A stretch of 35,698 nucleotides of DNA from Acidimicrobiia bacterium (GTDB lineage Bacteria > Acidobacteriota > Terriglobia > Bryobacterales > Bryobacteraceae): assembly GCA_016871315.1 (NCBI GenBank), contig VFZE01000018.1, forward strand, positions 1 to 35,698. The letters are read 5' to 3'. The first letter of the stretch is position 1. Each line of letters starts with the position of its first letter. Below are positions 16,749-23,648 of the stretch, piece after piece. Below the pieces are notes generated by a model. The model was not told the origin of the DNA. It did no database searches and worked only from the letters and a program-made list of their open reading frames with translations. Made by a program: the position numbers and the translations under genes.

Positions 16749-17035
16749 AGTTTGCGACTGCAGCTAATCCGTGTGCGACTTCCAGCTTGTTGGGGAGCCA
16801 CGACACTATCCAGCCCGCCGTACGTTGCCGCCTCGGTCACCACGATCGAGAAACTGAAGCACTCGCTCTTCGTGCGATCCACCCGGCCCACGTTCTCCCC
16901 TCCCACCTCGCCACCGTCCCCTGATCCACACTAATTGCTGACGCTTCAGGAACGGGGCCGACATCGCAACGACGATGAGGACCGCCCCAAGCGAACTCCG
17001 CTGGGTAGCCCAAACTTCCTCTGGCCTAGGCTAGG
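16749..17035. other. Gene-free stretch, perhaps a decayed minus-strand coding remnant
   Basis: No convincing gene is seen. A minus-strand frame through about 16780-16915 reads ...VDRTKSECFSFSIVVTEAATYGGLDSV..., which looks protein-like, but it has no credible start or partner and may be the remnant of a lost gene. Near 17021-17040 there is a short CTAGG/CTAGC-rich run at the end of the DsbA-like gene. Confidence 0.3.
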
Positions 17036-17701
17036 CTAGCGGGTTAGCTCCGGGTAGTTCGAGCGGAGTTCGGACTCGATTAGCTCCTTGAACTCCCGGG
17101 CGCCGAAGGGTTCAAGGGGCTTGCCGTTGACGAAGAGGCCCGGCGTCTTGCGCACGTCCAGCGTCCGCGCGTCTGTCAGGTCCTGCTGGATGATGCGGTT
17201 CATCTCGGGATCGTTCACCTCGGCCCGGATGGCGGCGACATCGAGGCCCGCGCGCGCCAGGAGCGGCCAGACCCGGTCCACCATGACCTGATGGTGCTGC
17301 GTCCACTGCTCCTGCGAAGCGTACAGGACATCGAGCGTCTCCCAGAACTTGTCGCGTTTTTTTGCGGCCAGGAGGATCCTGACCGCGTCAGAGGAACCCT
17401 CGTGAAAGGGCGCGTAGCGGATAACCAGCCGGATCTTCCCGGGGTATGCGGCCATCGCCTGCTTCACGAAATCCGAGAAGACCGCACAGGTCTCGCAGGC
17501 GGGGTCGGTGAACTTCACAATGTACACCTTGGCGCCGGCGTCGCCGAGCATCGGGGAATGGTCCCGGATGAACGTCGAGGCGCTCTCTTGCGCCATGAAG
17601 CCGAGCTTCTCAGCCCGCTGGCTCTTGTATAGAGAACTTGCGATCACGAATCCGGCGACCAGCACAATAGCCGAAATCCCGAACACCATCTTACGATTCA
17701 T
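17036..17701 (-). CDS. DsbA-family thiol oxidoreductase, membrane-anchored
   Basis: A 221-residue protein with one N-terminal membrane anchor or uncleaved signal (about 5-24), then a thioredoxin-like DsbA fold. The active site is C69-E-T-C72 in FTDPACETCAVF, and the cis-proline loop is RKTPGLFVNGK (P187). An alpha-helical insert lies between them, as in the Thioredoxin_4/BdbD group. It should introduce disulfides into exported proteins and be reoxidised by the DsbB encoded just upstream. The start codon overlaps the DsbB stop (TAATG), a clear sign of translational coupling. CETC differs from the CPHC of E. coli DsbA, so its redox potential may differ. Confidence 0.88.
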   Translation of the reverse strand: MNRKMVFGISAIVLVAGFVIASSLYKSQRAEKLGFMAQESASTFIRDHSPMLGDAGAKVYIVKFTDPACETCAVFSDFVKQAMAAYPGKIRLVIRYAPFHEGSSDAVRILLAAKKRDKFWETLDVLYASQEQWTQHHQVMVDRVWPLLARAGLDVAAIRAEVNDPEMNRIIQQDLTDARTLDVRKTPGLFVNGKPLEPFGAREFKELIESELRSNYPELTR

Positions 17702-18132
17702 TAGTCGTTTCTCCGCTTTACGATGATCAATAAGGCCGTCATAGACGAGAGCGCCAGCAAGGAAAGCATCGGGATGGAGACGAAGCCGAAAAGTTCAAAG
17801 TAATTCTCCGTGCAGGAGACACCCTGGGCGCAGGGCTGGATGCTCTCGGGGATAAGGCCGGCGTACAGGAGGTTATGGTAGATCGCCGTCAGCAGGCCGG
17901 CGACGGTGAGCGGCAGCGCGAACTTCGCCGCCTTGGCGTCCAAGGGAAAGAGGCCCATCGGGAGGATGAGGACCAGAGGGAAGAGCGCGATGCGCTGGTA
18001 CCAGCATAGGACGCAGGGCGCAAAGCCCATCACGTGGCTGAAGAAGAGGCTGCCGAGCGCGGATCCGCTGGCGATCAGCCAACAGGCGAATAAGAGGTTC
18101 CAGTCTCGCTCGGCCTTCGTCTGCGTGGGCAT
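17701..18132 (-). CDS. dsbB: Disulfide bond formation protein DsbB/BdbC
   Basis: A 143-residue inner-membrane protein with four hydrophobic spans (about 12-33, 46-63, 70-90, 115-136). The two cysteine pairs of the family are present: C40/C43 in APCVLCWYQR and C101/C107 in the second periplasmic loop (QPCAQGVSCTEN). The five-residue gap between C101 and C107 is typical of BdbC-like short forms. DsbB moves electrons from the DsbA-type partner to quinone. It is first in the two-gene minus unit with the CETC thioredoxin-fold gene. ATG at 18132. Confidence 0.9.
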   Translation of the reverse strand: MPTQTKAERDWNLLFACWLIASGSALGSLFFSHVMGFAPCVLCWYQRIALFPLVLILPMGLFPLDAKAAKFALPLTVAGLLTAIYHNLLYAGLIPESIQPCAQGVSCTENYFELFGFVSIPMLSLLALSSMTALLIIVKRRND

Positions 18133-18204
18133 GGCCAGATTTTCTCAAATTTCATGCAATCGATGGACCAGAAGCGCGGATCGTGCTCACACCGCGCGAG
18201 TGTT

Positions 18205-18420
18205 CCCTGATCCACTTCGTTCTCCACTGGTGGTCAGCGATTACGCTCTAGTGCGGGAGGGATGCAAACTAACCAGAAGGCGAGCATCTCCATGTGGGAT
18301 GCCCTGGTGGTCGCTGCGGCGCGCTGCTGCGGAGCCGCCCGCATCTATACCGAGGATCTGGATGCCGGCCAGCAATTGCTGGGGGTCGAGATTGTGAATC
18401 CGTTCCGGCGAGCGAACGCC
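18205..18420 (+). pseudogene. Truncated, frameshifted vapC (PIN domain) remnant
   Basis: From 18262 the frame reads KASISMWDALVVAAARCCGAARIYTEDLDAGQQL and then GVEIVNPF, the complete C-terminal part of a VapC-type PIN ribonuclease: the 'WDALVVAAA' helix, the acidic YTEDL and the closing VNPF. Just upstream a different frame reads PLVVSDYALVREGCKL, which fits the preceding PIN helix, so a one-base slip near 18265 breaks the gene. The N-terminal half, with the first catalytic Asp, is absent. The normal stop after VNPF is also missing, and the frame runs without interruption into comM. The 37-bp repeat lies inside. No antitoxin gene is next to it. Confidence 0.7.
18275..18311 (+). repeat. 37-bp direct repeat, copy 2 (inside the vapC remnant)
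   Basis: Identical over 37 bases to 10634-10670. Here the coding sense continues as a good PIN C-terminus (AAARCCGAARIYTEDL), so this is the more complete copy and probably the parental form. Confidence 0.85.
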
Positions 18421-18465
18421 AGAAACACACTGAGAGAATCCGCCCGCGCCGCAACACTCCTATTA

Positions 18466-19986
18466 TTGGCCCTCTTCCGCACCCATTCCGCCGCCATCTT
18501 CGGCATCGACGCTCACCCCGTCGAAGTCGAAGTGGACATGTATGCCGGCGGCTCCGCCCGCGACTTCGTCACCGTCGGCATGCCCGACACCACCGTCAAG
18601 GAAAGCCGCGAGCGTATCAAGAGCGCCCTCATCAACTCCGGCTACGGCTACCCCAACAAATCGGTCACCATCAACCTCGCCCCCGCCAATCTGCGCAAGG
18701 AGGGCGCCGGCTTCGACCTCCCCATGGCTCTCGGCATCCTCGGCGCCATGGGCGTGCTCAACGGAGCCGAGCGCCACCTGGTTGCCGGTGAGCTGTCTCT
18801 CGATGGCAGCGTCCGCGGCGTGCGCGGAGTCCTCTCCATCGCCGTCTGCGCCCGCAAGCAGGGCATCCGCAACCTGATCGTCCCCGAGGAGAATGCCGCC
18901 GAGGCGGCCGTGGTGGAAGGCATCCGCGTCTTCGGCATGCGCCACCTCGCCGACGCCGTCCAACTCCTCAAAGGCGAGAAGGAGTTCACCTCCACCGAAC
19001 CCACTGCTTTGCCGCAAGCTCCCGCCGAGGCCGACACGCTCGACTTCTCCGACGTCCGCGGCCAGACCACCGCCAAGCGCGCCCTCGAAGTCGCCGCCGC
19101 CGGGGGCCATAACGTGCTCATGATCGGCCCGCCAGGCTCCGGCAAAACCATGCTCGCACGCCGCCTGGCAGCCATCCTCCCCCAGTTCACTTTCGAAGAG
19201 GCGCTCGAAGCAACCAAGATCCACAGCGTCGCCGGCATCCTGCCCAAGAACGCCGGCCTACTCCGCCACCGCCCTTTCCGCTCGCCTCATCACACCATCT
19301 CCGACGCCGGCTTGATCGGCGGCGGCAGCGGCATGCCCAAGCCCGGCGAGATCAGCCTCTCCCACCGCGGCGTCCTGTTCCTGGACGAGCTCACTGAGTT
19401 CCCGCGCAACGTGCTCGAACTGCTCCGCCAGCCGCTGGAAGAAAAGTCCGTCACCATCGCGCGAGCCGCCATGACTCTCTCCTTCCCCGCCAACTTCATG
19501 CTCGTCGCCGCGATGAATCCCTGTCCGTGCGGCTTCTTCGGCGACACCACGCGTGAGTGCCGCTGCACCGGAGCCATCATTCAGCGCTACCTCAGCAAGG
19601 TCTCCGGCCCGCTGCTGGACCGCATCGACCTGCACATCGAAGTCCCCGCCGTGAACTACCAGGAACTGCGCAGCGCCGGCGACGGCGTCAGCTCCGCCCA
19701 AATCCGCGAACGCGTCGAATCGGCCCGCCGCCAACAGTCCCGCCGCGGCTTCTACAATGCCGAGATCCCCCACAACCAGCTCCGCAAGCTCTGCGCGTTG
19801 GACTCGGCCGGCGAGCGCACGCTCGAGCTGGCCGTCCGCCGCATGTCGCTTTCCGCCCGCGCCCACGACCGCATCCTCAAAGTCGCCCGCACGGTCGCCG
19901 ACCTGGCATCGAGTGACCGCGTCGAAGCCAAGCATCTTGCCGAAGCCGTTCAGTACCGCAGCCTCGACCGCAGCTACTGGAGCTGA
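18466..19986 (+). CDS. comM: ComM/YifB family Mg-chelatase-like AAA ATPase
   Basis: A 506-residue protein, the family's usual length, if translation starts at TTG 18466 (MALFRTHSAAIFGIDAH), which aligns with the usual YifB start 'LFxTxSAAxxGIDAxxVEVEVD'. The N-terminal ChlI/Lon-like domain covers about 1-170. The AAA core has Walker A GPPGSGKTMLARRL near residue 220, Walker B VLFLDELTEFPRNVLELL, a Cys-rich loop NPCPCGFFGDTTRECRC, and the arginine-finger block GPLLDRIDLHIEVP. A Mg_chelatase C-terminal helical domain ends the protein. ComM is a hexameric helicase that promotes branch migration in natural transformation. The open frame extends upstream to ATG 18262 through the vapC remnant, but those 68 residues are not ComM. 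There is no clear Shine-Dalgarno site at the TTG. Confidence 0.9.
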   Translation: MALFRTHSAAIFGIDAHPVEVEVDMYAGGSARDFVTVGMPDTTVKESRERIKSALINSGYGYPNKSVTINLAPANLRKEGAGFDLPMALGILGAMGVLNGAERHLVAGELSLDGSVRGVRGVLSIAVCARKQGIRNLIVPEENAAEAAVVEGIRVFGMRHLADAVQLLKGEKEFTSTEPTALPQAPAEADTLDFSDVRGQTTAKRALEVAAAGGHNVLMIGPPGSGKTMLARRLAAILPQFTFEEALEATKIHSVAGILPKNAGLLRHRPFRSPHHTISDAGLIGGGSGMPKPGEISLSHRGVLFLDELTEFPRNVLELLRQPLEEKSVTIARAAMTLSFPANFMLVAAMNPCPCGFFGDTTRECRCTGAIIQRYLSKVSGPLLDRIDLHIEVPAVNYQELRSAGDGVSSAQIRERVESARRQQSRRGFYNAEIPHNQLRKLCALDSAGERTLELAVRRMSLSARAHDRILKVARTVADLASSDRVEAKHLAEAVQYRSLDRSYWS

Positions 19987-20040
19987 CTGTCACCCCAGGT
20001 TCTTGCCGCGAACTCCCGCTGCGAACTAGAGTGGATAGTT

Positions 20041-20601
20041 GTGAGATTCGGCCCTCTGCTCTTGCTGCTCTGCCGGTTGTCGTTTGGGCAGGGCGTGATC
20101 ACGACCGCCGCGGGAACGGATCCCTATATCCCTCCCGTATCCGGCATCAATGGCGAGGATGTCCGGTTCGACGCATCCGGGAACGTGCAACTGGCGGCGG
20201 ATGGCCAGGGCAACGTCTACTTGTCCAGCCCGACCCTTTGCCAGGTGATCCGCCTCACGCCGTCCGGCCGCGCCGACACGGTCGCCGGCAACGGTATCTG
20301 CGGCACAGCCGGCACGGAGATCGCAGCCGTGGAGAGCCAGGCGGAGAAGGCCCTGCGGACAATCACCTTTCATCACACTTCCTATGGCATAGCCCAGGTC
20401 CGCGCCCGGCTGGGCGACGCGCCCCGAGCCCTCCGCTGGTTGCAAATCACCGTCGATACCGGATGGCCGAGTTACCTCATGATGGCTCGCGACCGCATGC
20501 TCGACCCTGTTCGTAACGACCCCTCCGTCGCCAGGTTCCTCGCCGCCCTGAAGCAGACCTGGGAGAACGACGCCCGCGAGTTTGGTGAAGGGGACAAGTG
20601 A
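20041..20601 (+). CDS. NHL-repeat/TPR chimeric protein, probable fusion relic
   Basis: A 186-residue frame from GTG 20041. Residues 1-17 look like a signal peptide (LLLLLCRLSFGQG). Residues about 18-95 are the start of an NHL beta-propeller of the acidobacterial type (GVITTAAGTDPYIPP, LAADGQGNVYLSSPTLCQVIRLTPSGRADTVAGNGICG). From about residue 103 the sequence changes to HHTSYGIAQVRARLGDAPRALRWLQITVDTGWPSYLMMARDRMLDPVRNDP. That is the C-terminal TPR-like tail seen in acidobacterial kinase/adenylate-cyclase-type TPR proteins. The two parts do not normally occur together at this length. It probably arose by a deletion joining two genes; whether the product folds is doubtful. Its 3' end faces vapC with 3 bp between them. 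Confidence 0.6.
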   Translation: MRFGPLLLLLCRLSFGQGVITTAAGTDPYIPPVSGINGEDVRFDASGNVQLAADGQGNVYLSSPTLCQVIRLTPSGRADTVAGNGICGTAGTEIAAVESQAEKALRTITFHHTSYGIAQVRARLGDAPRALRWLQITVDTGWPSYLMMARDRMLDPVRNDPSVARFLAALKQTWENDAREFGEGDK

Positions 20602-20604
20602 AGA

Positions 20605-21015
20605 CTACCGCGCCGGCAGCGCCCGGATGCCCGATGTGTTCCGCAACTCCGCGTCGAAGGTGGCGACGAACCCGCCGGCAAGCTTTCGTGCCGCGGCTAC
20701 AATGGCCGCGTCCGCGAACCCCATCGCCGTCTCGCGCTGGTTGCGAAAGCACTCCCAACTCTCATCGAAGAAATCCGAGCATGGCAGGAAGTCAAGCTCC
20801 GTGGCGTTGAGCAATGCCTGTCCCACTTCGGATGCAGGCACAAGTCCCAACTTGGCGGTCAGTACGGTCATTACCTCCAGGAACACGTACTCCAGCAACA
20901 ACCCGCGGCCGTACTTTCCCTCGACGAAATCGTCCAGGAACACCACTGCCCTGCGGTGATGGACATCCTTCTGGTTGTGGTAGGCAATGAGCAGGCTGGA
21001 ATCAAGAACGATCAT
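20605..21015 (-). CDS. vapC: VapC-type PIN domain ribonuclease toxin
   Basis: A 136-residue PIN domain protein. The acidic residues of the metal site are D5 (MIVLDSSLLIAYHN), E42 or E47 (LLLEYVFLEV), D102 (GFADAAIVAAAR) and D121 (VATFDAEL). These enzymes cut RNA (often tRNA) with Mg2+ or Mn2+ when not held by the antitoxin. The length and intact acidic residues suggest it is functional. Its ATG overlaps the antitoxin stop (ATGA), the normal arrangement for tightly coupled toxin-antitoxin genes. It is not a close match to the broken vapC remnant at 18.3 kb, whose helix reads WDALVVAAA. Confidence 0.9.
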   Translation of the reverse strand: MIVLDSSLLIAYHNQKDVHHRRAVVFLDDFVEGKYGRGLLLEYVFLEVMTVLTAKLGLVPASEVGQALLNATELDFLPCSDFFDESWECFRNQRETAMGFADAAIVAAARKLAGGFVATFDAELRNTSGIRALPAR

Positions 21016-21245
21016 GCTCCATAAACGATCTTGTCCACTTCTTCACTGAGCCGCTCGCAACCTCCCGGATACGGCCGCGGCCGCAACTCGGCAAGGCTTC
21101 GCCGTTCCTCAACCGGCTCCGGCCTTCCAAGGTAGGCCCGGATCGCTTCGCTCATCAGTTGGCCTATGGGGACACCTCGAAGCGCAGCCCTCGCCTTCAG
21201 CGACCGATAGGCGGACTCATCCAGATTCCGGATGGTGGTGTCCAT
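21012..21245 (-). CDS. vapB: VapB-type ribbon-helix-helix antitoxin
   Basis: A 77-residue protein starting MDTTIRNLDESAYRSLKARA. The short N-terminal strand and two helices (about 2-42) are the DNA-binding RHH fold, including RGVPIGQLMSEAIRAYL. The C-terminal tail (ELRPRPYPGGCERLSEEVDKIVYGA) should wrap the VapC toxin. ATG 21245 is chosen because AGGA at 21253-21250 precedes it at a good distance; a frame reading from 21299 lacks a ribosome-binding site. VapB-VapC complexes usually repress their own promoter by binding an inverted repeat; a candidate lies 18 bp upstream at 21263-21277. Confidence 0.88.
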   Translation of the reverse strand: MDTTIRNLDESAYRSLKARAALRGVPIGQLMSEAIRAYLGRPEPVEERRSLAELRPRPYPGGCERLSEEVDKIVYGA

Positions 21246-21262
21246 ACGATCCTGATTGTAAC

Positions 21263-21277
21263 ACAACGCATCGTTGT
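21263..21277 (-). promoter_or_regulatory. Candidate VapBC operator (inverted repeat)
   Basis: ACAACG (21263-21268), a 3-base spacer and CGTTGT (21272-21277) form a perfect 6-bp inverted repeat. It lies upstream of vapB, next to a -10-like TACAAT on the minus strand (21260-21255). Size and place fit an RHH antitoxin operator. If that -10 is correct the transcript would be almost leaderless, so the promoter call itself is uncertain. Confidence 0.5.
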
Positions 21278-21394
21278 CTACCGGGCCTATCGCCGCCACG
21301 CGGAATCACAGCACCACCATCGTCTCTGCCGGGCGCGAGCCGCACAAGAGGCAATGGACCCATCACCCGATGGTACAATCATCGCGAGGAAATC

Positions 21395-22027
21395 ATGAAT
21401 CGCACAATCCTGATCACATTGCTGGCCGCGGCGTCGCAGCTCTTCGCGCAAGGCGGTTGGATTCAGCTCTTCAACGGGAAGGATTTCACCGGCTGGAAAA
21501 TCAGCGGCAACCAGGAGACTTTCCAGATTAAGGACGGCGCCATGGTCGCGCAAGGGCCAGTCGCGCACGCCTTCTATGACGGGCCGGTGCAAAACCACAA
21601 CTTCAAGAACTTCGAACTGATGGTGGATGTCATGACCGCTCCCGGCTCCAACGGCGGCGTCTATTTCCACACCGAGTTTCAAGAGAAGGGCTTCCCGCGC
21701 AAGGGCTTCGAGGTGCAAGTGAACAACACGCAGCGCGACCCGGTTAAGAGCGGCAGCCTGTATCACGTGAAGGACATCGGCGCCGACGACATCAAGGACC
21801 TCGTCAAGGATAACGAGTGGTTCACCGAGCACATCATCGTGCAGGGCGTCACCGTCACGGTGAAGCTCAACGGCAAAGAGGTGGTCAAGTGGACCCAACC
21901 CGCGGACTGGAACGGCGGGCGCGAGGGCTCCGGACGCGTGCTCGGCAGCGGCACCATCGCATTTCAAGGGCACGATCCCAACAGCATCGTCCACTACAAG
22001 AACGTTCGCATCAAGCCGCTGCCCTAG
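21395..22027 (+). CDS. Secreted DUF1080 (3-keto-disaccharide hydrolase-type) protein 2
   Basis: A 210-residue protein with signal peptide MNRTILITLLAAASQLFAQG (cleavage near 19) and a DUF1080 LamG-like fold: WIQLFNGKDFTGWKISG, FQIKDGAMVAQG, NFELMVDVMTAPGSNGGVYFH, KGFEVQVNNTQRD and the closing GTIAFQGHDPNSIVHYKNVRIKPL. This is the common compact form of the family, with the '[HK]xGFExQV' strand near the active cleft. It is expected in the periplasm acting on keto-glycosides. The ATG follows GAGGAAATC, a good ribosome-binding site. It is 5 bp ahead of a secreted esterase gene, so both probably work on the same plant or microbial glycoside. It shares only the family fold with the DUF1080 protein at 16.0 kb, not close sequence. 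Confidence 0.92.
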   Translation: MNRTILITLLAAASQLFAQGGWIQLFNGKDFTGWKISGNQETFQIKDGAMVAQGPVAHAFYDGPVQNHNFKNFELMVDVMTAPGSNGGVYFHTEFQEKGFPRKGFEVQVNNTQRDPVKSGSLYHVKDIGADDIKDLVKDNEWFTEHIIVQGVTVTVKLNGKEVVKWTQPADWNGGREGSGRVLGSGTIAFQGHDPNSIVHYKNVRIKPLP

Positions 22028-22032
22028 TCCCC

Positions 22033-23166
22033 ATGGTTCGTTTCCTGAGCTTTCTGTCATTGGTCTGCCTCGCCGGAGATCCGGCGAGCGCACAAACTCC
22101 GCCTCAGCAGCCGCCCGCGGCCGCCCCCGCCAAGCCGCGGCGTCCGCCGCCTCCCGCGCGCGACCCGAACACACCCGGCTACGTCAAGGCGAAGGAGTTG
22201 CCCGACGGCGCCATCCCTTCGCCCAAACAGGACGGCAACTTCATCATCGGCCCCACCTATAATCCCGCTCCGGAGATGTCGGTAAAGGAAAGCGTGCCGC
22301 AGGGCCAAGTCTTCGAGTTTACGATGGAGTCGGCAGATAGCAAGATCTACCCGGGCATCGCGCGCGAGCCTGGCACCTTCGCACAACCTGACCCGGCCGA
22401 CCCCGGCAAGCTGATCGTCAACAGCCGCCCCGCGCCCTACACGCGCCGCGTCGCGGTCTATGTTCCCAAGCAGTACGTGCCCGGCACGGAGGCGCCTTTT
22501 ATCGTCGGCGCCGATGGACCGGACAAGATGCTGTTCGCCGCGCTCGACAACCTCATCGCCGAGAAACGCGTGCCGGTGATGATCGCCATATCCATCGGCA
22601 ACGGCAGCGGCGACGCGCAAGGCAGCCAGCGCGGACTGGAGTACGACACCATGTCCGGCCTCTACGCGCAGTTTGTCGAGACGGAAGTGCTGCCGCTAGT
22701 GGAGCAGAAATTCAACCTGAAGCTAACCAAGGATCCCGAGGGCCGCGCGACAATGGGCTGCAGCTCCGGAGGCTCGGCGGCCATGGCGATGGCCTGGTAC
22801 CGCACCGATCTCTACCACCGCGTGCTCAGCTACTCAGGCACCTTCGTTTACCAGCAGTGGCCCTATAACCCCGAAACTCCGCACGGCGCCTGGGACTTCC
22901 ACGAGACCCTGATCCCGAACAGTCCGAAGAAGCCGTTGCGCATCTGGATGCACGTCAGCGACAGGGACAACCTCATCACGCGCGACGACTATCACGACTG
23001 GGTGCTCGCCAATCAGAACATGGCCAAGGTCCTGGCGGCCAAGGGTTATCCCTACCAGTTTGTCTTCGCCAAAAACGCCGGACACTGCGACCGCGCCGTG
23101 AAGGCGCAGACTCTGCCCTTGGCTCTGGAATATGTATGGCAGGGCTACCGCAAGCGGGGCGAGTGA
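22033..23166 (+). CDS. Secreted esterase (esterase D/enterochelin esterase-like)
   Basis: A 377-residue exported protein: signal peptide about 1-20 (LSLVCLAGDPASAQ), a Pro/Ala-rich linker to about 45, an N-terminal beta region (GQVFEFTMESADSKIYPG) and an alpha/beta hydrolase domain. RRVAVYVPKQY opens the fold. The nucleophile elbow is MGCSSGG (S244), the acid is D310 or D312 (HVSDRDN) and the His is H351 in KNAGHCDRA. The group includes feruloyl esterases and Fes/IroE-type proteins that hydrolyse esters of large substrates. It is 5 bp after the DUF1080 gene. ATG 22033 is clearly the start because the signal peptide begins there. Confidence 0.85.
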   Translation: MVRFLSFLSLVCLAGDPASAQTPPQQPPAAAPAKPRRPPPPARDPNTPGYVKAKELPDGAIPSPKQDGNFIIGPTYNPAPEMSVKESVPQGQVFEFTMESADSKIYPGIAREPGTFAQPDPADPGKLIVNSRPAPYTRRVAVYVPKQYVPGTEAPFIVGADGPDKMLFAALDNLIAEKRVPVMIAISIGNGSGDAQGSQRGLEYDTMSGLYAQFVETEVLPLVEQKFNLKLTKDPEGRATMGCSSGGSAAMAMAWYRTDLYHRVLSYSGTFVYQQWPYNPETPHGAWDFHETLIPNSPKKPLRIWMHVSDRDNLITRDDYHDWVLANQNMAKVLAAKGYPYQFVFAKNAGHCDRAVKAQTLPLALEYVWQGYRKRGE

Positions 23167-23178
23167 AGCCAACTATCG

Positions 23179-23194
23179 GGCTCCCTCAAGAGCC
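23179..23194. terminator. Short inverted repeat between convergent genes
   Basis: GGCTC (23179-23183) and GAGCC (23190-23194) with a 6-base loop lie where the esterase and VOC genes converge. It has no T run, so termination is only a possibility. Confidence 0.22.
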
Positions 23195-23578
23195 GAGCAA
23201 GTCCCAGCGGTTCCCTTCCAGGTCAACAAACACGGCAACTTTGCCGTAGGCCTCGACGCGAGGATCTGTGACAAAACGGACTCCGGCGTCGAGCATTCGC
23301 TGATACGCTGAGTCGAAGTCGTCGACGCGGAGGAAGAGCCCGACTCGCCCGGCGAACTGCCGCCCGATGAAAGCAGCCTGCTGTTCGCCATCGGCGCGGG
23401 CCAGCAGGATGCCAGTCCGGCCTCCCTTCGGCCTCACGACAACCCAGCGCTTACGGCGCCCATCATTTGTCAGCGACGGAGAGTCCTCGACCAACTCGAA
23501 CTGAAGCGCGTCCACGAAAAACCGGATAGCGGGTTCGTAGTCGCGCACAACCAGTGCCACCAGATCAAGATTCGCCAT
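23186..23578 (-). CDS. VOC (glyoxalase/bleomycin resistance) family protein
   Basis: A 130-residue cytoplasmic protein with the two beta-alpha-beta-beta-beta modules of the vicinal oxygen chelate fold: ANLDLVALVVRDYEPAIRFFVDALQFELVED and VGLFLRVDDFDSAYQRMLDAGVRFVTDPRVEAYGKVAVFVDLEGNRWDLL. The 'YGKVAVFVDLEGNRWDL' end matches the usual metal-site strand with its Glu. Members bind or transform small compounds (methylglyoxal conjugates, antibiotics, aromatic diols); the ligand here is unknown. It is a single gene, convergent with the esterase and divergent from the pentapeptide protein. Confidence 0.88.
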   Translation of the reverse strand: MANLDLVALVVRDYEPAIRFFVDALQFELVEDSPSLTNDGRRKRWVVVRPKGGRTGILLARADGEQQAAFIGRQFAGRVGLFLRVDDFDSAYQRMLDAGVRFVTDPRVEAYGKVAVFVDLEGNRWDLLGS

Positions 23579-23648
23579 ATAGCTCTTAAGACTACTCTGG
23601 ATCGGATCAGATAGAATCCGAGTTGGCGAGACGGCGTTCTACGGACTG

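Noticed and set aside
16911-18216. Shared 12-mer TCCCTGATCCAC in two intergenic regions (about 16917 and 18204)
   Set aside because: Too short to separate from chance, with no similarity in the flanks.
18262-18465. Taking ATG 18262 as the true start of comM
   Set aside because: The first 68 residues are PIN-domain sequence, and a start at 18466 gives the normal ComM length; kept only as a finding.
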